Assembly (NCBI GenBank): GCA_023846275.1
Contig: CM043868.1
Location: forward strand, 9,319,653-9,383,652
Length of the DNA stretch: 64,000 bases
DNA from: Vanilla planifolia
Taxonomy: Eukaryota; Streptophyta; Magnoliopsida; Asparagales; Orchidaceae
Direction of reading: 5' to 3'
The notes beneath the pieces are model-generated. The model ran no database searches, was not told the DNA's origin, and worked only from the letters and a program-made list of their open reading frames with translations. This document shows positions 52,401 to 64,000 of the stretch, in pieces. Position 1 is the stretch's first letter; each line of letters opens with the position of its first letter. A program made the translations under genes and the position numbers.

Positions 52401-55400
52401 TGAAAACCATATGATATGAATTCTTATGCAATATGATTTTTTTTGTTTGTGTTAATGCAAGTTCTAGTTGAACATAATATGAACATGATATTAATGTATC
52501 ATATGTATTAATGTTACATTTTGAATGGTGTAGTGAATTTCAATTATTTATTATTTATTTTCCAATTGTCATGTTTAAAGAAAATGAACATTTAAGTTAT
52601 TAAGAACTAGCATATCATCTATTATCATTTATACCCCATTAATCTTAACAAGATGGTCCAATGAAATGGTTCATTTCCTAGTTTAAGCTAAACAATTTGT
52701 AAATTGCTAACACCATACCACACATTAGTATTATGTGCCACTTTTATTAGTAAGACAAATAATCTAATTCCTTATTCAAACTCTAAATAATATACTATAT
52801 TATGACATTAAGGATCAAAAAAGGTAGGGAGTGAATGTTAGATGATATCCCAATAGATGAATCACTAAATAAGGAGAGACTCTTAGTTGACTAGTACGTG
52901 GAGAGGTACAGGGATGAATTATCCCACATTGGTTACTAAGAGAATAATTATAATGTTTATAAAAGATGTCATGACCTTAAGATATTAAGGCACATTTTTA
53001 GGACAAAACCCACTTGAGTTAGGTTATAGTAACCTAAGGGGATAATTTTAGTGACCCATCATTGGCCATTACTAGATTTTGGTGAAATAACATCTTATTT
53101 CTTTCTCTTTGCTTTTAATATTTTGAAATATATGTATGAATAATATCAATTTTAATAATCCTTTATGAATCTTTTTTGGCTCAAATAAAAAACATAAAAT
53201 CACACATCTAATGATTATTGAAGCATCTTCCAAATCATTATATGCTAACTCTCACTCCATCTTGATAGGCTGATCAAGTGCCTTCTTTTGACCTAAAAGC
53301 ATTAGGCTAACACACGCATAAGCTAATCAACACTGGCTTAATGGAAAATAATTATACACATATGTAAAGCATTGCAATCTTTATGTAACTTCATGCAATG
53401 GTCATTTGTAAAAATATAATATAAGTAAAACATGTGAGCATTTAAGATAAAAAAAATTGTGTGTGAAACTTTTGTACACATTAATCTTTTGTACTTTTAC
53501 ACATTGTTTTCTATATTTAAACCTTTTTATTTATTAGCAATTTGGATTTAGGAAAGGCATTTAACAAATTAAGCATAGTTAAGAACATATTATTCCACTC
53601 TTAAATAATATAAATGGAGACTCCTTTGGTTTTTATCCAAAATACGCTATTTTGATGTAGTATTTTGTAACTTTGGAACACCTCATGTTATTTTGCTTTG
53701 AATGTTTACCTTATCTTCATTAAGTTTATTTTTCTTTTTCTCATTTTGTTTTCGTTTTTTCCTTATCTTATCTTTTTGACTATTACAATAAATTAACTTG
53801 CTTTTCATGTTTATTATCTTATAGTTATATTAATAAGTAATTTTTAATAAAGATAATTCATCAATCATGCTTAAGTATCACATACATATATAAATTATGA
53901 CAAAAAAATACTTCAAATTTATCATCATCCATAATATTACTTTTTCATCATCTCTTAAAATATACATTTTAGCAAACATCATACATCAATGCAATAATCT
54001 TCTATGTATATGATGTCTATTTTCGTAAATCTCTAATTTAATCTTTTAATTAATTAATCAATGATTCTATCTTAATGTTACAAATTGTGTTCAAATAAAT
54101 ATGCATAAAAACAAGTTTTTTCTACATCTTAGATCTAATTAGTGATCTTATCAAGGCTTAGATGTTTGCTCGATATCTTAGTTGCTATATTACCCAAGTG
54201 TGTTTTTTCAATTTTGTCATTACCACTAATATAACTCTTTTCAAAATCTCTCTGAACATCTTCACTTGCTCTTTACTTTCCTCACTTAATTATGGTTGAA
54301 TGTTGTACCTCTAGTTTCAAAAAGAAAACTTTATAAGTCATAGACAACATCTTATACTTTTGTTCATGACTTTTCATATGACCCTTCAAATATCTCTAAT
54401 AGTTGTGTCCCTTCATGTGAATGAATTTTCATCATCTAACCTTTTATTTACAAAGATTTCTTATTATTTAAACTCTAATTATGTTTGTTTTTCTAGTCAT
54501 TTGATGTTTTGGGCTTTAAGTGTTTGTTAGTTATTAATAATCATACAAGATCACCATATTCATATTATAAATTTCTTTGATCTTTTCTAAATTTGTATTC
54601 ATTTTGTTTTATTATGCTATTATGATCTAATTGCCATACTATTGATAAATTGTTATTACCCATAACTTATGATAGTCTATGCTTTTTTAATTTATTATAC
54701 TTATATAATAAGCATATCATATTATATGATCATTTTAAGATATCTTTTATTAGATGCTTTTACACTGAGACTACTTCATTTTCTCATCATATTATGATAT
54801 GGTTAGATAAAAATTTCTATTAAAATATATAATCCAATACTTTATTGATTCCTTCTTTATGAATGGTCATGCTTATAATTTTTTTTGTCATACTTGTATT
54901 ACTAGGTGTTGGACTTAACACTCTATCATATGTGTATATTCATATCCTTCTTATTGTATGATGTTATATTATCTATCTAATATTTGTTCATATTTATTAA
55001 TGACTTAATAGATTTTCATGATCATCTTGTTTGATCCAAAGCTAGCTTTTATGTACATTAACACTTGTCCCACATTTATTATCTCTCTTACATGACTATA
55101 TCATATAATACTCTATTATATTATTATATAATAAACTCCTTCCCTAATTAACTAATTAGACAGCTCTGATCTATAATCGATAATAGCTTACCATACTTGT
55201 TCATCATTGTAATCATATTAGTATGTCCCAATTAAATCTTATAAATTTATTTATCTGAATGATCCTCTCCTTTGATGGTATCATACCTGTGATATTACAT
55301 TGTATAATATCTTAAATTTTTTTTGAAATATATTTACAAAATTCCAAAAATATTTATAAAATCTATTGAAGTATATTTAGAATAAAATAATTTTTTATAA

Positions 55401-55660
55401 CTCATCTTTCCTCAAATTTTCAAAATATTATCTAATATTCTTCTTTTTAACATCTCATGGTTTGAATTTTGATAAATATTTTTACCAAACTTTTGTAATG
55501 TTGATATCTTGGTCTTATTATATTGAGGTATTGATTCTTGGGTCATCTTATAAAGACATAAGGGCATTTTTTCTTAATAGATAACCTCAAAATCTTAAGA
55601 TTATATAATCTTATATAAATATAAGAATCACTCTCTCAGTAGTTAATATGAGATAATTCA
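49485..55660. repeat. Segmental-duplication unit C
   Basis: Collinear with unit A (1-315 and 3323-8475) and, for the first 2.5 kb, unit B. It lacks the solo LTR of A and carries about 600 bp (53329-53929) not in A. No conserved reading frame. Together with 42.0-49.5 kb it shows that the duplicated block includes the PLR gene and at least 7 kb of downstream spacer. Confidence 0.75.
52155..52406. repeat. 126-bp tandem duplication in unit C
   Basis: The unit beginning TGTTTTGCATGTACCATAC occurs at 52155-52280 and again from 52281 to 52406, almost unchanged. Unit A has a single copy (about 5713-5840), so this arose after the A/C split. Confidence 0.9.
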
Positions 55661-58600
55661 TTAAAAAGGAAGTATAATTTATGCAATTTCTAATATACCA
55701 TTAAAGAGGTTCTGCAAATGTATATGCCAAATCTTACTTTAAATGTAAATGCTCTAATTCCTACTAACCATAATATCTAATAAACTAAAATCTTATATTT
55801 TTATGATTTTATATATAATGATAAAGTTGATTGTATACCTTAGCAACAAGCTTAATATTGTTTGTAATACTTGCTTCTTTTCATATAGTTTATTTTGAAT
55901 ACCCACTTAGCTCCAATCAATTCTCAATCACTAAGCATAGGAACTAATTCCTATACTTAATTTTTCTCAAGTGTAACTATCAATTCATGACATGAACTTA
56001 CACCCTTACTTCTTCAACAGGTATGGTTCTGTAAAAGATACAAATGTACTTGATCAATTTCTTTAATAAAAACTCATGTTTTAACTCCTTGATTAGCATA
56101 TTATTTAATTTATTCTTACAAATTTAGATACTCCAAACTCAAGAAAGTTGTTAAGAAGCTTCTTCTTTATATTCTCTATTATCTAATTTACTTTCTTTTT
56201 CCTTCATTTCTAGGTTCACCAATGATTCTATCAAAGCATTAAAATATTTATTTATTATCTTTGTAATTAACTCATCAAACACAAATCTATATTTTTATCT
56301 TTTTAATTTGTAAATCAAATTAAGAAAGTTTTTAATTGTATTTTTTCTTTTCAAAAGAAAATAACTAATATAAATCTAAAAAAAATAGGATCAATGTCAA
56401 ATCTATATTATTTTCCAAAAATCAAATAAATTATCTCTAAATATTTCCTAATTTTCATGTCATCTTTTGGTCAATATCTTAGATATAGTATTTATTAGTT
56501 TCTCTTTACATGTTTTCCTAAGTAGGATATAAATTGATATCATATTCATTATTTCTCATAATAATCATTTAGATATTTAATTTTCAAATAAATTACCACT
56601 AAATTAAAATTACTTTATCTTTCTAATTATGTAATAAATTCAATAAAATCTATGATGGTCTTAATTTTTATTCTTATGAAATTTAATTAAAGTAAATTTT
56701 TAAAAAAAATCATTATTAATCAAAATGTATGTTTCTTTCCAATATTTATTTCCAACTTATTAAGATAAATTATGTCTTAAAATTTATTAATTCTTAGGAC
56801 ATTTGAAGTCAATGTCTTACACAATTTAGTTTTTTTCCACTTTTTTATGTTGAATTATTAAGTCGATTATGATTTAATTATAAGCTCATAAATCTCAATA
56901 TATTTCCATTCTTAATAACAAATCATATGATTACTCAATCATATTTCTTCAATGCATGTTATGGAGAAACTATGGTACTAACTTGCTCACAATATTTGAA
57001 TTCATCTTGCAAAATTATATACATTGACTAATAAGTTCTAAATTATTAATATATATGAATACATAAGTTTAGAAAGATTTGATCTTCTAACCAAAGCTAA
57101 ATAAGCTAAGGTCTCTAAACATTTTACAAGTCACACAAACTCACAAAGCAAGGCTTGCCTCCATAGGTTTAAAAATATGGAGATATACTTATAAAACTAC
57201 ATAAGCTTTAAATTTAGGAACCCAAATCATCTTGGTTTGAATAGTGGTAGGGTGTGGATGCTATGATTTTAAAAAAAAAATTTAAAGTTTGTTCCCTTAA
57301 GAATTTACTCATGTCTGTTATGCTTTAGATTTATTGATTTTCTAATTGGACAATCAAATGTAAGATGTCCAAGTTTAGAAAAATAATTGCATACAACCTT
57401 TGATTTAACTTGACAATTCGATTTATGCCAAGAAAGAATAGATGATATATTGAACACATGGATATATGATTTCTTCAATCTATAGTTATCATGCAAACAT
57501 ATATTATTTCTTATCATCTGGTTATAAGATTAAACATGTTTAAGCATTTGTTAATCATTCAAGTAAACATTACTCTTTTTCACATCTTTGAATTAAGTAG
57601 TATATGAAGGTACATGTGAAAGATTATAAGTGGATGCATGATAAAATAAACTAGCATACTTTGACGTTAGATAATGTATTTCTTTTTCAAGTAAATCAAA
57701 TTTTATTAATTTTTCTTTAAAGAAATTTCTATTCTTAAAGTATTATTCTCTAATTTTAAAGCAGCATTTCTTGTAATATGCTTGAATAATTCATTTTCAC
57801 ATTCTTTATTTGATGCTTTCAAACATGAAAGATTAGAAATATAGGCATGAACTTGATTAGTTAAAGAAATATTTTCCTATGTAAGTGCATCACGTTATTT
57901 ATGTAATGTAATTATTCTTTATTCATGTTTGGCATAAAACTTTTTATGATCATCATATATGTTAATTATTTTTTGTTCTCAACAGCTAATTTAATAAAAA
58001 ATTGATATTTTATCACAAATTCAAAGGTTGACTCATTGCTAGAATTAGAAGTACTTGATACAAGTTTATATCCATGATTTCTAAATTGAGTTTCTTCTTC
58101 TTCTTTTTCTTCACTTCTTTCTTCTTATGGTCTTCCCCTTCTTTTCATCACCATTATCATGAGATTCATTCTTATCATATAACTTATCAAATCCCTATAT
58201 CATCATAGAATAAGTTGTAGTCATACACAGTCACACACTAATTTCTTGATATAATACACAAAATAAGTAATTCATTGCCTTATTATTTAATTAACTTAGT
58301 ATTCTTGGTTTATTACTTCTTTCATAAATAAGTAAAAAAAAACTAAAGAGATCCCACTAATTATCATCAAATTTTTGAATAAAAGTTTTGAAGATATTTT
58401 TTGAAATAAAAAAATTGTCACCTTTAAATAATGATAGATGACAATGAAAATATTTCACCTAACATTTCATCAATATCAACTATGCATGAAGTAATCTTTC
58501 AACAATTAAATAAAATAAGCACGTTAACGAAATCAAGTAGTTCAATAATAAAGTAAAATATAAGATTATAATTGATATCAATTAAGCAACAAAATAATCA

Positions 58601-60800
58601 AATAATTAGAATTAAAAATATAATTAATTTGTGCACAAAAAATAAGAGATCACCTTAGTGATTTTACTTATTTTATGTAGAGAAATTAATCAGATATCAA
58701 TTGATGTAAAATAAGTATGTGTGATTCTACAATTATAAAAATAATTTTACGTTTAGAAAAATTCTTGATATTCAAATTTATATATATCTTTTTATTTTTA
58801 TGATTAAATAAAAACAAGGATTAAAATGATACATCAAAATTTTTAGTTGGTTCAATTCAAACTCAAATCTATGTTTACCAACAATCAAAGTTAAGAAAAA
58901 CTGAACTAATAAAAAAGTTAAAACTTGAGATTTTTTTCTTATAATTTATCTCTAACTTATTTGTTTCAGTAGGTTCAACTATAACCTAAGATTTTATGAG
59001 CTCAACCCTAACTTAGAGTTTTTACAAGATCAAATCAAACTTGTGCTTTTGCAAATGCTGGGCTACTAAACCCAAAGGAAAAAGAAAAATATGGCAAGAA
59101 ATAAATTTTTTTATAAAAGCATACAGATTTTTCTATATTTATTGATGAATAGAAAATGACACAAAATGATCAATACTATGAGGAGATATGAGAAAAAAAC
59201 CTTAAAAGATTTAGGTTTTGTTAGAAGATTTTGAAATTTCTAATAGTATTAAGCTATAAGTGCTGTCAAAAGATTTTTATGCCTATAGAATATGATGTAG
59301 CCTTTCTTTGAGATCTTAATATATTATTCATATTTTTTAGTCATTTCATGAATAAGGGTTAGATTTATAATGAAACTTTTGGTCATAGTCATTAAAATGT
59401 TAAGAAAAAACTATTTGAAAGGCTGTTGCCAAACTATTTAAAAAAATTTTTTCAAATGGCTTAAAAATTGTTTTTAAATGACTACATATAATGATGCACA
59501 TAATGCCTAATTAATTAGCTATTAGGGATATCAACTAGAGCCATTGGATCAAATAAGAAAAGTTCTCGACTAGCCGATCAAAATTATTAAAGAGAATTTG
59601 TTATGGATGGTTAGATCAAGGTAAATTAAATCTGAGGTTTCTAATCATGTTGAATGAGATCTAGATCATTCAATTCATCAATGATAAAAAGGATTAAATC
59701 TAGACTATAGGATTTAAACTAGAGAGATTTGAGCCAACAGATCAAGAATAGACCACATGAGATATGATGAAATAAATCTAGACATTTTGATTAAAATTAA
59801 TGAGATCTTGATCATCAAAATTTGTGGCTTGAGCAAGTTCCTATAGGTAGGTGAAGTTTGCACCATCTAATCGATGATTAGATTGTGATGATATATGCAT
59901 GCTTTAGGTGCTGTGATAATTAAAGAAATTTGTCTCACATTGCGAATGGTTAAAAAGTTTTTCTCTTTATATTTACTTTTCTAGGTTAATAATGCAAACC
60001 AAATTGTTGCTAGCTCCCCCATTTATTGCTCGAGATTGCACAACTCGGTTCACTCTTATGCTTACAGGTTGAAGGTTTATATGTCAGTTCTTAAGCTTAC
60101 TTATGAAACATTACATACGAAACTTGTTATGATGTGTCCTCTACTTTACCCCCAACTAAGTTCAGCACTAGACCCAAACCAAGATCGAGACTGACTTAAC
60201 TTGGTTTTTGCTTGTCTCTTGACTCAAGGCTTGAGAGTACTTGTTTGTGCTTGCTTAGCCCAAAAGCACTTGTGCATATGTTTGGGATGTAGCTTAGGAG
60301 TGACTTTTTTTTTCTCTTTTCTAATTATGAAAATTTTAGAAAAATTATTTTTTTAATTTAACAAAATTTTAACAATTAACATAACATAAAATTTGGAATG
60401 ATGCATAAGTAAGATTTAGTCAAGAAAAAGATTGAGGGATTAAAAAATAGAATCTTATATGTTTCTTAAATCAAAGAGATGATTGAAGATTTAGATACTT
60501 TAGTAGGATTTAAAATTGATATAAATAGAGAGATGTACCTTATGTTTAATAATTAATAAACTAACATTTTATTTCATAATAAAAATAATTTTTTTTAAAT
60601 TTGATGTGCATGTCTTCAATCTTAGAAGCTTGTTGGATACTCCAAGATGTTTTTAAGATCACTAATTCACCATCTTCAAAAGTTCATGACTTGTTATTCA
60701 TAACTAAATTTATTTCATACTAAACAAGCCCATTAGAATAAAATATTAAATATTTAAAACTTGATTCATCAAACATAAGACCTAATAATAACACTTTATT
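55661..60800 (-). mobile_element. Ty1/copia retrotransposon fossil, rearranged
   Basis: On the minus strand, from right to left: an LTR-like segment (60297-60800, similar to 9137-9640), about 2 kb of unassigned sequence, a gag region with a zinc-knuckle-like stretch near 57390 and a WVPK-like block near 57225 (about 57200-58150), and a reverse-transcriptase-region segment (about 55790-56100, collinear with 9850-10150 in unit A). The element is badly broken and not all parts need come from one insertion. 55661-56825 is shared with unit A, while 56826-60296 is not. Confidence 0.5.
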
Positions 60801-63249
60801 TCATAATTTTCAACATGTTTGTTACATTTTATAATACTCTTTATTATTTTTTTCCTTATTACACTTCTCACATATTGTAATTCCTTCCATCATACCATAC
60901 TTTAGCACTTGGGATCTTCTTATAATCTAACTAATTAAGAGTTTTATTCTTGATATACAATACACTTAAGATTATGTACCATACATTTTTTTTCTTTAAT
61001 AACAAATTAAAAACCATCTAAACATCATGTACCATATGTTTGTTACATTACTTCTTTTTCCTTCGCTAACTCTCAATTTTCCTCCTTAAAGAAACACTCC
61101 ATAACTAGCATTTATTTCTCTCTAACCTAGCCAAAACAAAATATTAGCCTTAAATAAGGTTGGTTAAGCTCACCTAAATCAATAGATTATCTCATCAAAC
61201 CAACCCCTTTTAACCTTTTCATCTAAGACAACACAATTTCAATAAACGAGATCAAGAGATGCTAATTATGAAATCGCAATTTATTCAGCGTCTTTGTATT
61301 GTACTAGTATGATAAAGCTATCATAATGTATGATTGAACATACCCACTATTGGCACTTATCATTTCCATAGATTACACTTGTATGATCCACATGTTGACA
61401 GTCACTTATTGTACCCAATAATTTTATGCCTCTTTTAACTAATTATACTTATATGATTATTTTATTTTTTTCTCATTATCATACTTTTATGACACCTTGA
61501 CTTTATATGAGTACATGTTAGCATAACTTAAACAAACTCTCATTTTTTACAATGTTGTCCTTATGCGATGTCATGATCAACCTTGTACAATAAACACACT
61601 ATCCAACACTAGATCATACACTATGATACGCTTGGAACATACTATACATTACCAAGCCACACTAGATCAGTCAAATCTAACATTTAGGACAATATTATAC
61701 TCATAAGATAATTATATCAAATATACATCTAAATCTCACCTTCACAACCTATTCAAACATGTATCTTAATTGTACTTATTATCTTATCATATAATACAAT
61801 TAACCAATATCATATTATAAATTATTCATAGTTGAGTACTCTTTCATTTCTTTATATTCATTATACCATATGACCTACAGCCATTGTATTATATGATTTT
61901 TATCCAATATATAACTAGTAACAAACAACCTTAATTACTAAAAATTTGCAAGCATTTATTCAACACAAGTGGTAGAAAATATTCATTAGTCAAAGGGAAG
62001 GTATAATAATCTTCTTAACTTTATTAGGATTTTGTCCTTGAAATCTAGATAACAACTCTTAGAATAAGACAAACTTCACTTTTCACTTCTAGGTGGTCTT
62101 TTGGACATTCTAGCCATTTCAAATGACCATAAACACTAGTAGATTTTAACTTCCTAGCTATGTAGTATAACACTCCAAAATACACAACTACTTTGGGTAA
62201 GACATGCCTGCTTATAATTGAAGATCTTCAAGTTCTGCTAATAAACATGCAATGTATTTAGCATGTATTTTTCTTTATTACATGCATAAAAACCTCATGT
62301 TTCCCAAATTAGTGCCTTTGGCAATTGATGTTTATATGTCGTTAAACTTATCTTCTTTATAGTCTAGTAGGGTCCATTATACTAGGGCCACAAAAATGAA
62401 AGAATTTCCAATAGCCCTTATATTAGGCTAACCTTTAGGAATATCTTGTGCCCATGCTCAAAACTAGCCAATTTATGCTTACTAACAAGGTACTTCTTCT
62501 ATGATAGTCTATTCCTCAATCTCCTCAGTAGACATCTTTATGGATTGAGATCCAAAAGCTTATTTGGACTCTCTTTGTTCTCAACACAATGATAACTTAT
62601 AGTGTCAACCATATAAAGCCACATAATGTTCCATGTTAATGGCTAATTGGTGGCTATTATTATACTTAAATTCAAGTAATGGCAAATGTTTGAACCTATT
62701 TGAGTAAGACTACACATTTAATCTTGAAAGATTCTCCAAAGGTGAAGTTATCTTCCAAATTTCTTATTAGTATAAATGTAATAAGCTATACTAAATATGA
62801 TTTTTTATTAATACTAATGGTTTGACAAAAATATTTCTTAAGCTAAAATGTAAACTTTGCGTCGTAGTTCGAAATGATCACACTGGGTGCCTATGTTATA
62901 GTGAGTTGAGCTCATCCAATAAATGAACATGGATACTAAGTGAGTTGAATCAGGCTACTAAGTGTTGAACTGCCAATTAATCATGAGTTCGACTAAAATA
63001 AACCACATTCACTCTCCGTAATATCTCATAAGCATGGATCCAAGGGCTCATGTCTCTATTCAAAATATTAAGATTATCTTGCACAATTAGGGTATCCTAC
63101 AAAGTTAGAATCCTCTTCTATGTGTTAGCAACAAAATTTAACCCAACAAAACAACCTTTACAAACCAACTCTATATCTTTATGCATAAAAACATGAGGAT
63201 CTATTTATTGTCCCCAAAAACAAACTAAGTCAACTAAGTTTAACACTCT
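60801..63249. other. Unassigned AT-rich spacer
   Basis: No gene, RNA or known element could be recognised on either strand. The region is not similar to the duplicated PLR units. Confidence 0.4.
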
Positions 63250-63600
63250 CATCTAAACCTTCTTCTCCTAACAAATAATCACCACACTATGTTGGGTCAT
63301 CTAATCCATACCTAATATAATTTCAAACTCAACAATAGGGACACAATGAACTCATTCTTAAAGCTATGGTTGAGAATAACTATATGACCAAGAACTATAA
63401 ATCTAGATGATATCTTATCTCCAAAATGCAATTTCATTACCATTGGTGATACACCTAGTTTTGTCCTCATTTTTCTCTAAAGATTACTCAATAAAAATCA
63501 CGATGAACTTGTGCCAAGGTGGATAATAAATCTAATATTATCAAATAAAGGCATACCATTGATTACATTGGATGTCTTAGATTCCTATTATTAGGTAAAA
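63250..63600 (-). mobile_element. Ty3/gypsy protease-region fossil
   Basis: The minus strand resembles the aspartic-protease region of Ty3/gypsy elements, including an ILGMDW-like end block near 63290. It is broken, and its LTRs are not in view. The rest of the window to 64000 is probably more of the same element but without clear motifs. Confidence 0.45.
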
Positions 63601-64000
63601 GCATAAATGTGTGGTTATCCATATGGAGGGACTCTCACTTAACTAATATTCTACATTCTTCTCTATTCCTTTAGGATAGTTTTCTTTTTGATGTTTAAGC
63701 TTCAAATAGTTAACTAGACATCTTTTCCTTGGATTTATAAGCACCTCTACCACTTGCCACAACACTTATATTGATGAGCTTGATCTATGGGCTTTGTTGC
63801 TTAAGTGTTTTGGATCAAATAATAGCTAATAGACTATGGTTTAGAATTTACCTAATTTCAAATATTCTATGATAACTCCAGTGTCATCTATCTTTTAAAG
63901 GACCTTACACAACCTTCTAAACAATAATATTGATTTGAGTCATCATTTCATAAGAGAATGTATCAAGAAGAAAGAAATTTAATTATCTTTTATTCCATCT

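Overview
The window is AT-rich nuclear DNA of a flowering plant. It holds two four-exon genes with GT-AG introns, plant-type L1 (RNase H-bearing) LINE DNA, and Ty1/copia and Ty3/gypsy LTR-element fossils in long repetitive spacers. The species cannot be named from the sequence. The only host genes I can support belong to one family, pinoresinol-lariciresinol reductase (PLR), an NADPH-dependent NmrA/isoflavone-reductase-type enzyme of lignan biosynthesis. No tRNA, rRNA or CRISPR was seen. Layout: 1-10900 is 'unit A', a spacer block carrying a 3.0-kb solo LTR (316-3322) and copia remains. 10900-18068 is PLR copy 1, with a 2.77-kb 5'-truncated L1 LINE on the minus strand lying between its TATA box and its start codon. 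18069-22974 is its 3' flank plus 'unit B', a diverged relative of unit A. 22975-32851 is decayed repeat DNA with two minisatellites and a Ty3/gypsy fossil. 32852-33903 is a broken PLR fragment (exons 3-4 plus 3' flank). 33904-41790 is spacer with a (TA)n tract and a 1.15-kb tandem duplication. 41790-47463 is PLR copy 2, with a normal-looking promoter and a copia fossil in intron 1. 47464-56825 is its 3' flank plus 'unit C', a close relative of unit A. 56826-64000 is copia and Ty3/gypsy fossil material and unidentified spacer. The window therefore reads as a segmentally duplicated PLR cluster: two whole genes, one fragment, and by synteny probably a further PLR gene just left of base 1. Copy 2 looks like a normal gene. 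Copy 1 has an open coding sequence, but its core promoter has been split by the LINE, it lacks about 129 bp of proximal promoter present in copy 2, and its 3' exons have changes at positions conserved in the family. I do not see a wholly new biological system. The most informative observations are the promoter split, the mosaic divergence of the two PLR copies, and the nested timing marks left by the transposons.
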